Assembly: GCA_964504565.1 (NCBI GenBank)
Contig: CAZDEY010000002.1
Location: 248,001 to 312,000, forward strand
Reading direction: 5' to 3'
Origin: Cesiribacter sp964504565
GTDB taxonomy: Bacteria; Bacteroidota; Bacteroidia; Cytophagales; Cyclobacteriaceae
Length of the DNA: 64,000 bases
Position 1 is the stretch's first letter; every line of letters starts with the position of its first letter. Below, piece after piece: positions 44,786 to 54,014 of the stretch. Below the pieces are notes generated by a model. That model was not told where the DNA came from, ran no database searches, and worked only from the letters and a program-made list of their open reading frames with translations. The position numbers and the translations under genes were made by a program.

Positions 44786-45308
44786 TTAAAATTATATTGG
44801 TAATTACTAAAAACCAATATTAGTAATTTATTGAACCTCAGTTGAATGTAATAATAATACTAAAAATTGCCTTTAAAACTTGTAAAATATAATACTAGAT
44901 AAGCATATAGGTAAGCCGCAGTTTTAATATGAGGTATATCCAATATACTCTAAGATTAAATTTTATATAATTTAAGTAAGTTTTTTTTATATTTTAGCCT
45001 AAAGATATTAAGTATGTTGGAACAATTGGTTCCGTTTAAGCTAGATCGTAAAGTTCAAATGGGTCTATGGCTTAATGTTCCTGTGGCCGCTTTTCGTTGA
45101 ATTGTCTATTTTTTAAAGCTTCTACTAATTAGGGCAATTGTATAGGCTATTTTTTAGAGGTTAGGTTCATAATTAGGTAACTTCATATAGAATATTAATT
45201 GTGGCCGGCATGCTTTAGCGTATTTAGCGCGAGTTAACAGGCTGCCCAATAGGTACAATTTTGCCAACCAAGAAGGCTCAATCAGGTTATACTCAATAAT
45301 TGCTTATA
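44786..45308 (+). other. A/T-rich intergenic region upstream of the dnaJ-like gene
   Basis: 523 bases separate divergent genes and are markedly A/T-rich. The only ORF of note is 45014-45100 on the plus strand (28 codons, starting MLEQLVPFKLDRKVQMGLWL), without a family or conserved neighbour; I would not call it coding. TACAATTTTGC at 45254-45264 is only an approximate promoter -7 element for the dnaJ-like gene. No RNA structure was recognised. Confidence 0.5.
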
Positions 45309-46259
45309 ATGGATTATAAGGACTACTATAAAACTTTAGGGGTAAATAAAACCGCCACCCAGGATGAAATAAAAAAAACGTACCGAAAGCTGGCGGTAAA
45401 ATATCATCCTGATAAAAACCCGGGCGATAAGGAAGCTGAAGAAAAATTTAAAAATATAAGCGAAGCGTATAATGTGTTGAGCGACCCGGAAAAGCGTAAG
45501 CAGTACGATGAGCTAGGAGCTAATTGGAATAAGTACCAACAGGCCGGCGGAGGGTTCAACTGGCAGGAGTATAGCCGTTCAACTGGTAGGCCGGGCGGGG
45601 GCTTCGGTGGGGGCAGCGCTTTTGAAGGAGCTGATTTTAGCGATTTTTTCCGGGACTTTTTTGGGGGAGCCGCCAATCCGTTCCAGGGTGGGGGTAGCGA
45701 GTTCAGAAATTGGCAGCAGACCCACCGCCGGGGGCAGGATTACCAGGCCGACACCCATATTAACCTGGAAGATGCCTACCACGGAACAACTCAGATATTA
45801 ACCGTAAACGGAAAGCAGCTTAGGCTAAAGCTTAAACCCGGTATAGCCGATGGGCAAACCCTTAAACTTAAGGGTAAAGGTGGTGCCAGCCCAACCAATG
45901 GCCCGGCTGGAGATTTGTACCTAAGCGTTCATGTAAACCCCCACAGTAATTACCGGCGAGACGGCAATGATTTACACCAGGAGGTTTGGGTGCCGGTATA
46001 TACCGCTATGCTAGGGGGCAAAATTGAGTTTACCAGCCTGGGCGGCAAGCTTTCCCTTAACCTAAAAGAGGGAACGCAAAGCGATAAAAAGCTTCGGCTT
46101 AAGGGCAAGGGAATGCCCCACTACGGTAGCCCTGCTTCCTACGGCGATTTATACGTTACCATTAAAATTAAACTACCCGAGAAATTATCTTCCGAAGAAA
46201 AAGAACTCCTCAATCGGCTGAAAAATCTAAACCATCATTCTTATGCTAGCACAACTTGA
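45309..46259 (+). CDS. DnaJ/CbpA-type co-chaperone
   Basis: 316 residues from the ATG at 45309, chosen over the TTG nine bases earlier because MDYKDYYKTLGV is the normal J-domain start. J domain about 2-70 with HPD at 33-35; Gly/Phe-rich linker about 75-135 (GGGFGGGSAF, GGAANPFQGGGS); then two C-terminal beta-domains (about 150-310) with KLRLKGKG. No zinc-finger Cys motifs, as in CbpA. It stimulates DnaK ATP hydrolysis. The 3' end overlaps the next ORF by 17 bases. Confidence 0.92.
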   Translation: MDYKDYYKTLGVNKTATQDEIKKTYRKLAVKYHPDKNPGDKEAEEKFKNISEAYNVLSDPEKRKQYDELGANWNKYQQAGGGFNWQEYSRSTGRPGGGFGGGSAFEGADFSDFFRDFFGGAANPFQGGGSEFRNWQQTHRRGQDYQADTHINLEDAYHGTTQILTVNGKQLRLKLKPGIADGQTLKLKGKGGASPTNGPAGDLYLSVHVNPHSNYRRDGNDLHQEVWVPVYTAMLGGKIEFTSLGGKLSLNLKEGTQSDKKLRLKGKGMPHYGSPASYGDLYVTIKIKLPEKLSSEEKELLNRLKNLNHHSYASTT

Positions 46260-46611
46260 CCATGACGCTAAGCTAAGCGCAACCTTTGAGGCTTTTTTAG
46301 AAGGTTTGCGGAACCAGCGTCTTAAATACTACGCCTCGGAACTGCAGCAGGTATTAGAGCTAGACAGTATAACTGAACTGGCTGACTCGGTGAACCGGGC
46401 AATAAGTGCCTGCCAAACGCAAAAAGTAGTTATCGACGACCACTTTCAGCCTATTTACCGCTGCGAAGAAACCCAGCTTATCCACGACTGGAAGCTATCG
46501 CCCTTTGCTTATTGCCTAGTAATGATGAATGCCAACCCCGCCCATAGCCAGGTAGCTCGTTTCCAGTTTCAGTTGGTGCAGCGGGTAATGAACAAGGAAG
46601 CCGCTAAGTAG
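46243..46611 (+). CDS. Conserved hypothetical partner of the DnaJ-like gene
   Basis: 122 residues overlapping the dnaJ-like gene by 17 bases. It is not clearly the usual CbpM modulator by sequence. The part LIHDWKLSPFAYCLVMMNANPAHSQVARFQFQLVQRVM has the pattern of BRO/DinD-type segments (W-LS-A-Y-L-MNA...VA.-Q...), by eye and tentatively. The rest is helical. Function unknown; the tight overlap suggests it acts with the chaperone. Confidence 0.6.
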   Translation: MLAQLDHDAKLSATFEAFLEGLRNQRLKYYASELQQVLELDSITELADSVNRAISACQTQKVVIDDHFQPIYRCEETQLIHDWKLSPFAYCLVMMNANPAHSQVARFQFQLVQRVMNKEAAK

Positions 46612-47626
46612 AAGTATGGACGCTATGCTTCTGGTTAGGTATGGTGCTGGCCAGGGACCAATCTATGTGTTTTTGGAAAGGCGCCTGCCTTACCGGGCAA
46701 TCCTCTTTGGTACAGATCTGACAAGTAAGCGGTGGCTCACAAGGATCGGAGTGTATGAAAAATTCCAGCTCTACTAAATTTTTATCGCTCAGTTTTTCAG
46801 TAAGAATGTCCAATTCGTCGTGCGCTTCTTGTAAGCTAAAGTAGTAGGGTAGTGTAACGTGACAATCTACGTGCAGGCGGTTGCCAAATCGTTGAATCCG
46901 TAGGTTATGCAGGTCAATCCAGTTAGGACGGCGCAAGCGATTTAGTTGCTCTACTATACGTTTAACCAAATCAACATCCGTTTCGTCCATTATACCCCCT
47001 ATTGAATCGCGCAAGAGGGTATAACCGGTTTTAATAATTAGCCCACCGAATAAAATAGCCAATACCGAATCGAACCAGAAAAGCTGGGTAAAGTAAACTA
47101 GCGTTAAGCCTATAATTAGACTGATACTGCTGTAAACATCGGCCAGCAAATGTTTACCATCGGCCTGCATGGTTTTAGAGCCCAAAGCTTTACCTTGGCT
47201 AAGCAACATACGGGCTAAGCCAAAATTGGCTAGTCCGGCCCCGGCGGTAATAGCCAAACCGGTGGGCAAATAGCCTATAGTATAGGGGTGAAATAAGGTA
47301 TAAATTCCTTTAATGATAGCGGCCAAACCGGCTATAAAAATAAACATACCTTCCAGCCCAACGGAAATAAATTCAATTTTGCCGTGTCCGTAGGGGTGGT
47401 TTTCGTCTTTAGGGCGCGAAGCTAGCTTTAAGCTATACAGGGCGAAACCGCTGGCCACAATATTTACAATACTTTCCAGCGCATCCGAAAGTATGGCGGT
47501 AGATTTGGTCAGGTACCAAGCGGTAAACTTAAGCACCATTAGCCCAATGCCAATGACCAAAGCAATTTTTTGGTAGTATAGAGCGCTACGCTGCCGGCCG
47601 TCTGAAACAGTTGGGAGCACTGACAA
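46604..47626 (-). CDS. Cation diffusion facilitator (CDF) family transporter
   Basis: 340 residues with six helices and a C-terminal cytoplasmic domain (about 230-320) including ferredoxin-like beta strands (RLHVDCHVTLPYYFSLQEAHDELDIL). TM2 reads SDALESIVNIVASGF, where the usual second metal-binding Asp is Asn and the intermediate His is Glu; TM5 has the H-x3-D in HLLADVYSS. A metal exporter whose ion (Zn, Fe, Mn or another) cannot be assigned. A CxxC-x4-C cluster near the C-terminus (CQICTKEDC) is unusual for the family and may bind metal. Overlaps the preceding convergent gene by 8 bases. Confidence 0.88.
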   Translation of the reverse strand: MSVLPTVSDGRQRSALYYQKIALVIGIGLMVLKFTAWYLTKSTAILSDALESIVNIVASGFALYSLKLASRPKDENHPYGHGKIEFISVGLEGMFIFIAGLAAIIKGIYTLFHPYTIGYLPTGLAITAGAGLANFGLARMLLSQGKALGSKTMQADGKHLLADVYSSISLIIGLTLVYFTQLFWFDSVLAILFGGLIIKTGYTLLRDSIGGIMDETDVDLVKRIVEQLNRLRRPNWIDLHNLRIQRFGNRLHVDCHVTLPYYFSLQEAHDELDILTEKLSDKNLVELEFFIHSDPCEPPLTCQICTKEDCPVRQAPFQKHIDWSLASTIPNQKHSVHTST

Positions 47627-47631
47627 AAAGG

Positions 47632-50600
47632 TTATTCGCTAGGTTTTTCTTTCTTTAAGAATATCCGAAAAGTAGTACCTACGTCCTTTTCACTTTCTAC
47701 GGTAATAGAACCTTCGTTACTTTCAATTATCCTTTTTATAATGTACAATCCTATGCCAGTACCTTCTACGTGGCTGTGGAACCGGCGGAACATAGTAAAG
47801 ATTTTTTCCTGACTCTTCGCACTTAAGCCTAAACCATTGTCGGCAACTTCCATAATTACTTTTTCCTCATCTTCCCGGGTATTTACCTCTATAAGAATTT
47901 TACGGTCGGGCGATCGGTACTTTATGGAGTTGCTTATCAGGTTAAGGAGAATGCTACGCATATGGGAGTAGGTATAGCAAATTTTCTCAATTTCCAGGTT
48001 CATCTTAACCTTGCCTTTGCTTTCCACTAATTGGTCGCGTAAATCGGCTTTTACATCGTTAACTACCTGCTTAATATCCACCCACTCCAGGTTCTTATCC
48101 AGTTCTTTCTGCGATTGTGTAACCTCTAACAGGCTGTCAATAGTCCGCTTAAGCTTTTGTACCGAATTATTTACCATATTCATCAGGTGCTTATCCTTAC
48201 CTTCAATAGTAATATTAAGCGGTGGCGTTAACAGGCTCATAAGTCCGGTCAGGTTGGCTACCGGGGCGCGCAAATCGTGCGAGGCGGTATACACAAAGTT
48301 ATCCAGATCGCTATTTGTCCTTTTCAAATGTGCGTTAGCCTGGCGTAACTTATTTTGGGTTTCCTTCAGGTTACTAATATCAACTATAGACCCTAGCATA
48401 CGGTAGGGCACATCGTACTCATTTTTTAGCAATTTTCCCCGGTTATATACTTGAGCGTAGCTTCCGTCGGCTTTTTCAAACAGGTGCTCGCTGGTCCACT
48501 GCTTCTGCCCGGTATTAATTACCTCGTTTAGTTCGTTTATTATTGCCTGCTTCTCGTCCGGGTGCAGGCGCTTGTATAATGATTGTACGCCCGTTTCGTT
48601 ATCGGTAGATTCATGCCCAAAAATCTCCTGAAAGCCGTCGTTCCACCAAAATTCGCCGGTAATTAGGTTCCAGTCCCATACGGCATCATTGGTAGAGCGG
48701 GAAAGCAAGCGAAAGCGTTCTTCGCTCTGGGCTAAAAGTTTAGTGCGTTCGGCTACTCGGCTCTCTAGGTTAGCGTTTAAATATTGTAACTCTTTGCTGG
48801 TTTCTTTAACCTCATCGTAGGCCGAGGTCAGCTCTTTTTCAGCTTCTTTAGAGGCTGTTATATCGATGATAGTAAGTAGCAAGCCGTATTCCGTACGCGC
48901 CACTACCAGCTCCAACCAGCGTTCTTGGTTTTCGGCTGTATAGCTAACTTCCGTACGGTACAACTGTAGGTCAGTTAATACCCGGCTAAACTGCTTAATA
49001 AGGGCTTCAATATTATCCAGCGGCAGTATTTGGCTTAAGTGGTTCCCCTGAAGATCCGTATCTTTCGGTAGGTTCAGCAAGTTCAGCGATGAGTTATTAA
49101 ACAGCTCAACGTAGTAATCTTTAACCTTGCCGGAATTAGTACCAGAAAATTCAGGAACTAGGGTCAATATGCCGTTGGGTGAGCTGTTTAGTACGCTGCT
49201 AAGTAGGTTATTAAGCAGTTTAACTTTGCTGATATCAACAAACGTAACAATACAACCGTCATTTTCCCCATCGTGGCGGTAGTACGGCATAACCCTCATC
49301 AGAAAGTATTGACCGGAGGTAGTTTCAATTTCACGCTCAGTTTGGTTACCGGTTTTTATTACCTCCTCAATAGTACCTACTAATTGGGCATCCCTAAAAT
49401 TATAGGTAAGGTGGTTAAAAGGCCGCCCTATGTCCGATTCAATTAAATTTATCTGGCCTTTTATTGCCGGGGTAAACTTGCGTACGCAAAGGTTTCTGTC
49501 CAGAAAAATTTGGCCTATATCGGTACTTCGCAGATAGTTGTTCAGGTCGTCGTTTAGCTGCTGAAGTTCAATAATTTTTTGCTGGTGCTCGGCATTTACT
49601 GTATGCAGTTCCTCATTTAAAGACTGAAGCTCCTCGTTAGTGCTTTGTAATTCTTCGTTAGAAGAAAGCAGCTCCTCATTGCTACTCTGCATTTCTTCGT
49701 TAGAAGTTTCCAACTCCTCAACGGTAGAGCGTAACTCCTGCCTTATGCCTTTTAGTTCTTCTTCCAGCTCTAACTGCCGATTATCTTGCAGGTTTTGGCG
49801 GCTGAGTACCTCCTCATTTACGGCAAGCTCACCAACCGGGCGGTTGCCTTCGGTCCTTAGCAAAACGCTCAGCACTTTATTCGGAAAAAGCTGACCGTCG
49901 GTAAACGGCTTCACCACCAGGCTAACCACCCGGGCTTCGTCGCCCTGCCCAACTTCCATACGTTGGCTTACAACCCGTTCTTGCGTTCGTAGTGCCCGGC
50001 GAGCAGTTAAGTTGAGGCCAATCGCAATTTCCTCGGGTAAAAGTTTCAGTAAATTAACTTCCAGAACCTTATCCGGTATGCGGAGAAAATCTTTATGGTT
50101 ACCCAGGGCTTTAAGCAAATTCAGGCTTTCATCTACAAAAAACACCGCGTAGCCTTGCTCTTCCAGTACAACCTCTTGAAAAGCATTCTGGTAGTTGTCA
50201 TCCAAGTTCCGTTTCTTAGGGTATAAGTCGGAGTTTGGCGGCTGCATTTCTACTTTGTTGACCGTGCGCCCGTTATATACATTGCCGTTAAAAATGTAGT
50301 TACGGCTTTTTTTAGTTATTTGAAAAATATTCCATTTTTTGCTAACCTCGCGCAATGAGTGGCTAAGCTCATCGCTGCTTTCGCTGGCACCTAAAAACAG
50401 GTAGCCATTTAGATTTAAAGCAAAATGCAGGGTAGCTAAAACTTTCTGTTGTAAGGCCGGCTTCATATAAATCAGCAGGTTTCGGCAACTTACCAGATCG
50501 GCCCGGCTAAAGGGCGGATCCTTAATTATATTATGCTGGGCAAAAATTACCATGCGCCGCAAATGCGGCCTTACCGTATAGTTTCCCCTTTCTTTGGTGA

Positions 50601-51756
50601 AATATGCTTCCAGAAATTTTTTGGGAACTTGTTCTTCTACTGGCTCACTAAATTCGCCCCGGGCGGCAGTTTCAATAGCTTCGGAATCTACATCGGTAGC
50701 AAAAATTTTCACCGAGGTGTTTTTTCCCTGCTTCCTAACTTCTTCATTAAAAAGAATAGCTAAGGAGTAGGCCTCTTCGCCGGTACTGCAGGCAGTAACC
50801 CATACCTTTATATGATCATTAGGTTTTTTACTGCCAACTATTTGGGGTATAACTTTGGCCTTAAGTACCTCGTAGGCTGGGGCATCGCGAAAGAAGCGGG
50901 TCACCCCAATCAAAAAATCTCTGCCCAATAACTCAGCTTCCTCGGGGTGATTCTTCAAATAGTAATAGTACTCTTCCAGAGAGTCTAGTTCCAGTTGGTC
51001 GGAACGGCGTTTTACCCTACGAAACAAGGTTTGTTCTTTGTAGGCCGAAAAATCGAACTGGGTATGCATGCGAATAAAGCTGATAATTTCGTGCAGCTTA
51101 TCCATATTCTGCTCCAGTTCCGGCAACTGATTTAGCTTGTCCCTCAGGCTATTCTTAGCCAAACTAAATAGCTGGTGACCTATTTCGTTAGGGTTAAGTA
51201 CTAGATCGATATTGCCGCTGGTTATTGCACTTCGGGGCATGCCATCAAACTTGGCGGAACTGGGTTCCTGGGCTATGGTTAAGCCCCCGCCGGCTTTAAT
51301 TTCTTTGATTCCCCGGGTGCCGTCGGAGCCGGTTCCGGAAAGTATAATCCCTACGGCCCGGTCGCCCATCTCTTGGGCCAGGCTCTGAAAGAAAATATCA
51401 ACGGCTTCGCTGGGTAAATTACGCGGTAGTTTATCAGTTAAATGAAAGTGGCCGGCTTTTAAGGTAAGTAAGCTTTTATTCGGAATTAAAAAGATTGTAT
51501 TTGCCTTAATTTGCATACCTTCTTCCGCTACAATTACCGGCATATTGGTATGCTTGGCCAGTAGCTCATCCATCAGGCTTTTATGGTCGGGCGAAAGGTG
51601 CTGAACAATTACAAAGGCAAATCCGTGTTCTTCCTCAATGGCATCAAAAACTTGGGTAATAGCCTCTAAGCCACCGGCCGAAGCACCAATACCTACTACA
51701 AAGGGTATACTCGCTGTAATTGCCACCGGGCTATTTCGCGTTTGATCTTCAACCAT
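47632..51756 (-). CDS. CheB-CheR fused multi-PAS sensor histidine kinase
   Basis: 1374 residues. CheB methylesterase (about 18-205) has its Ser26-His53-Asp145 triad in GASAGG, VQHLS and GTGSDGTRGI. CheR methyltransferase (about 215-480) has FFRDAPAYEVLK, WVTACSTGEEAYS and DLVSCRNLLIYM. Then a coiled coil (about 655-735) rich in SSNEELLSSNEEL repeats, PAS-like domains (about 745-1000 and 1030-1140), HisKA with His1160 (SHDLRAP) and HATPase (about 1260-1370, ADNGLGLS, GTGIGLY). CheB/CheR act on methyl-accepting proteins; no chemoreceptor is nearby. Encoded 45 bases after the phytochrome gene, it is the obvious kinase for that photosensor. Confidence 0.9.
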   Translation of the reverse strand: MVEDQTRNSPVAITASIPFVVGIGASAGGLEAITQVFDAIEEEHGFAFVIVQHLSPDHKSLMDELLAKHTNMPVIVAEEGMQIKANTIFLIPNKSLLTLKAGHFHLTDKLPRNLPSEAVDIFFQSLAQEMGDRAVGIILSGTGSDGTRGIKEIKAGGGLTIAQEPSSAKFDGMPRSAITSGNIDLVLNPNEIGHQLFSLAKNSLRDKLNQLPELEQNMDKLHEIISFIRMHTQFDFSAYKEQTLFRRVKRRSDQLELDSLEEYYYYLKNHPEEAELLGRDFLIGVTRFFRDAPAYEVLKAKVIPQIVGSKKPNDHIKVWVTACSTGEEAYSLAILFNEEVRKQGKNTSVKIFATDVDSEAIETAARGEFSEPVEEQVPKKFLEAYFTKERGNYTVRPHLRRMVIFAQHNIIKDPPFSRADLVSCRNLLIYMKPALQQKVLATLHFALNLNGYLFLGASESSDELSHSLREVSKKWNIFQITKKSRNYIFNGNVYNGRTVNKVEMQPPNSDLYPKKRNLDDNYQNAFQEVVLEEQGYAVFFVDESLNLLKALGNHKDFLRIPDKVLEVNLLKLLPEEIAIGLNLTARRALRTQERVVSQRMEVGQGDEARVVSLVVKPFTDGQLFPNKVLSVLLRTEGNRPVGELAVNEEVLSRQNLQDNRQLELEEELKGIRQELRSTVEELETSNEEMQSSNEELLSSNEELQSTNEELQSLNEELHTVNAEHQQKIIELQQLNDDLNNYLRSTDIGQIFLDRNLCVRKFTPAIKGQINLIESDIGRPFNHLTYNFRDAQLVGTIEEVIKTGNQTEREIETTSGQYFLMRVMPYYRHDGENDGCIVTFVDISKVKLLNNLLSSVLNSSPNGILTLVPEFSGTNSGKVKDYYVELFNNSSLNLLNLPKDTDLQGNHLSQILPLDNIEALIKQFSRVLTDLQLYRTEVSYTAENQERWLELVVARTEYGLLLTIIDITASKEAEKELTSAYDEVKETSKELQYLNANLESRVAERTKLLAQSEERFRLLSRSTNDAVWDWNLITGEFWWNDGFQEIFGHESTDNETGVQSLYKRLHPDEKQAIINELNEVINTGQKQWTSEHLFEKADGSYAQVYNRGKLLKNEYDVPYRMLGSIVDISNLKETQNKLRQANAHLKRTNSDLDNFVYTASHDLRAPVANLTGLMSLLTPPLNITIEGKDKHLMNMVNNSVQKLKRTIDSLLEVTQSQKELDKNLEWVDIKQVVNDVKADLRDQLVESKGKVKMNLEIEKICYTYSHMRSILLNLISNSIKYRSPDRKILIEVNTREDEEKVIMEVADNGLGLSAKSQEKIFTMFRRFHSHVEGTGIGLYIIKRIIESNEGSITVESEKDVGTTFRIFLKKEKPSE

Positions 51757-51801
51757 TAATTAAAGCAGCAAGAGGATTGTTCAATCAGCAAATTAATAAA
51801 A

Positions 51802-53340
51802 TTATCCCATTTGTACCATTTTCTCTAGCAAGGCAGTGCGTAAATGCTGGGCGGCTTCAATAGTAGCATTTCTCCAGGGTTTGCTGGTATACTCAACCTG
51901 TTCGCGCCACTGCTTAAATGAGTTCCGCGGGTGGTATTCAGTACCCTCATCGTTGTATGTAATACGATCATTGGGGTTGCCGCCCCAGTTAACTTCAACC
52001 AACTGCTCCGGTCTGAAGCCCAAAAGATACAGTTTATCGGTAATCTGAATAGCAATTAACCCACTGCCTACGTGCCGAAATTCGGTTGCTTCCGGAAATT
52101 CCCGGGCTAGGGAATCGGTAGTCATAACCGGCTGGCGATTATAACGGATAAGCCATTTGTGTAAACTGGTTAAGTTATCGGTCTCCGGTACCTGGCCGGA
52201 GGTGTGCCACTGGCCGTTACCAATAAGCGCCACTCCGTGTACGTTTAAAATACCTTTAAGGGTTTCGGGCTGCTCAATTAGGCTTTCGGCAAATGAGTTT
52301 CGATTGAATACCTGCTCAATAAGGTTAAGCTTAAGGCCGTGAACGTGGCTGTGGTGCTCAAATTCTTCTTCTTTTACGCGGCTGCTCAATTGGGCGGCAA
52401 TTACCCCACTAACCACTTCAAATACCGACCGCACCTGATTGGATAGGTACTGGGCACTACGGTTGTGGCAGGAGATTAAACCCCAGAGCGTATCGTTAAT
52501 TAAAATTGGGGTAGACATACTTGCCTTCACTCCCATATTTTTCAGGTACTCCAGGTGTACCAGCGGAACACCCCGCAAAATGCATTGCGATATATCGGTA
52601 AGGCTGTTAGTTAAAGGGTTAACCACCGGACTGAGCTTAGTAGGTTGGGCTTCCGTATTAGGAATTAGGCGGTAGGGGGTGCGGTGGTAAAGTTCACGTG
52701 CCTGGGGCGGTATATCCGAGGCCGGAAACCTTAGGTCCAGGTAACTTTCCATATCGTCCTCGCGGGCTTCGGCTACCACTGTTCCATTCCATTGATCGTC
52801 AAATTTATACACCATTACCCGCTCAAAACCGCTCAGGCGTTTAAGCTCGTGAACGGCTACTTCGCACAGGCGTAACACCCCCGGGGCTTCCTTAGCTGCG
52901 GCAATTATATAGCTTATCTCTTTATAAAGTAAGTTAAAAGCTTCGTGATCAGCCTGACCCTGAGCTTCTAACTCTAAGACTATATAATCTTTACGGCGAT
53001 GAATCAGTGTATTATACTCTTTCTGAGGTTCGTTCTTGAGGGTTAAATTGTACGGAAAGTGGCTGCTGACCGTCCATCTATCCAGTTTCTCTACCAATTT
53101 GGTAACCTGATCTTCACTAACTATATGGGTAAGGGGTTTGCCTAATAGTTGATTGATAGGGTAATTGATAATCTGTTCAGCATTTTTACTGCCTTGTACT
53201 ATAGTATAATTGTTTTGAACATCCAGCACCAGCATAACCCCATGGGGCTGAACCAGATTCATAAATTGCAACGGAATGCTACCACAAACCTCAGAGTCGT
53301 AGTTTTGTATTTGGGGTATATGCAGGGAGTTTTCTTTCAA
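51802..53340 (-). CDS. Bacteriophytochrome photosensory module without an output domain
   Basis: 512 residues: PAS (about 10-125), GAF (about 145-320) and PHY (about 330-512), then nothing. Biliverdin-linking Cys19 is in the N-terminal CGSIPLQFMNLVQPHG; the GAF PASDIP motif is at 206-211 (Asp209), with Tyr178, His262, Tyr265 and His292 at expected chromophore-pocket positions by hand alignment to BphPs. The PHY tongue has WGG (452-454) and PRNSF (471-475). It should bind biliverdin and photoconvert between red- and far-red-absorbing forms. No heme oxygenase (bphO) is nearby. The kinase gene just downstream probably supplies the output. Confidence 0.9.
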   Translation of the reverse strand: MKENSLHIPQIQNYDSEVCGSIPLQFMNLVQPHGVMLVLDVQNNYTIVQGSKNAEQIINYPINQLLGKPLTHIVSEDQVTKLVEKLDRWTVSSHFPYNLTLKNEPQKEYNTLIHRRKDYIVLELEAQGQADHEAFNLLYKEISYIIAAAKEAPGVLRLCEVAVHELKRLSGFERVMVYKFDDQWNGTVVAEAREDDMESYLDLRFPASDIPPQARELYHRTPYRLIPNTEAQPTKLSPVVNPLTNSLTDISQCILRGVPLVHLEYLKNMGVKASMSTPILINDTLWGLISCHNRSAQYLSNQVRSVFEVVSGVIAAQLSSRVKEEEFEHHSHVHGLKLNLIEQVFNRNSFAESLIEQPETLKGILNVHGVALIGNGQWHTSGQVPETDNLTSLHKWLIRYNRQPVMTTDSLAREFPEATEFRHVGSGLIAIQITDKLYLLGFRPEQLVEVNWGGNPNDRITYNDEGTEYHPRNSFKQWREQVEYTSKPWRNATIEAAQHLRTALLEKMVQMG

Positions 53341-53534
53341 AATAATAGATATTAGAGGATTTAGCCTATAGCTAATTAGTTAACCGAAAAGAAGTAGATT
53401 AAAAAAATTAGTATGAAGCAAGTAGGCAATTAATTATTGAATTACATAAAATTTAACCCTTTAGTTCGGTAGGCGGCGGCAACCTTATGCCTACTAACTG
53501 GTTGTGCATTTGAGGTCATTATTTAACCCGGAAC

Positions 53535-53873
53535 ATGATTGAATTATACTACTCCATATTAGATGTTAAGTACCTGATAAAATTTTTAAACGAACGAACC
53601 CATTCGGGCAACGGACTAATGCTGCAATTGGTAGGCAGTCCGGCCGGCGTACGCTTAACCTCCGAACTTAACGATGCCCCTTCTTGCCAGACCGTAAAAG
53701 TAGAGGGTACGTTGCCCGATCAGGAAGAATTTGATGAGCATTTTCCGGTTAAAGAAGAATTTGTAAAACTTATTCTGGAAACTGATAATTGGGGCCATCT
53801 GGTACTGGCTTTAACCGAAGACGAAATGAATGTGTTTCTGGAAGAAAGCGGTATGCGCGGGTGCATGAATTAG
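53535..53873 (+). CDS. Small hypothetical protein divergent from the phytochrome gene
   Basis: 112 residues, soluble, acidic in the second half (VKVEGTLPDQEEFDEHFPVKEEFVKLILETDNWGHLVLALTEDEMNVFLEES). I do not recognise it. It shares the 194-base divergent promoter region with the phytochrome, so a light-related role is possible but unsupported. Codon use is like its neighbours. Confidence 0.6.
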   Translation: MIELYYSILDVKYLIKFLNERTHSGNGLMLQLVGSPAGVRLTSELNDAPSCQTVKVEGTLPDQEEFDEHFPVKEEFVKLILETDNWGHLVLALTEDEMNVFLEESGMRGCMN

Positions 53874-53890
53874 AGGGTGGACAATAGATG

Positions 53891-54004
53891 GTTGAGTCAG
53901 GAGTCAGGAATCAAGAGTCAGAAATAAATAGTCTAGAACTAAGACGTAAGACCTATCCTCACTAAAAATTAGCAATCAAGCACTAACCTACTACTTCACC
54001 AACT
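53891..54004. repeat. Intergenic word-repeat module (copy A)
   Basis: Degenerate series of AGTCAGGA/ATCAAGAG words (53894-53922), then the core AAGACGTAAGACCTATCCTC (53941-53960) followed by ACT, then AAGCACTAACC and CTACTTCACCAACTCG. Same order and orientation as copy B at 55.3 kb. Confidence 0.75.
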
Positions 54005-54014
54005 CGCCGTTGCC

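Noticed and set aside
45014..45100. 28-codon ORF in the A/T-rich region before the DnaJ-like gene
   Set aside because: No family, no stretch of one codon and no terminator; likely chance.
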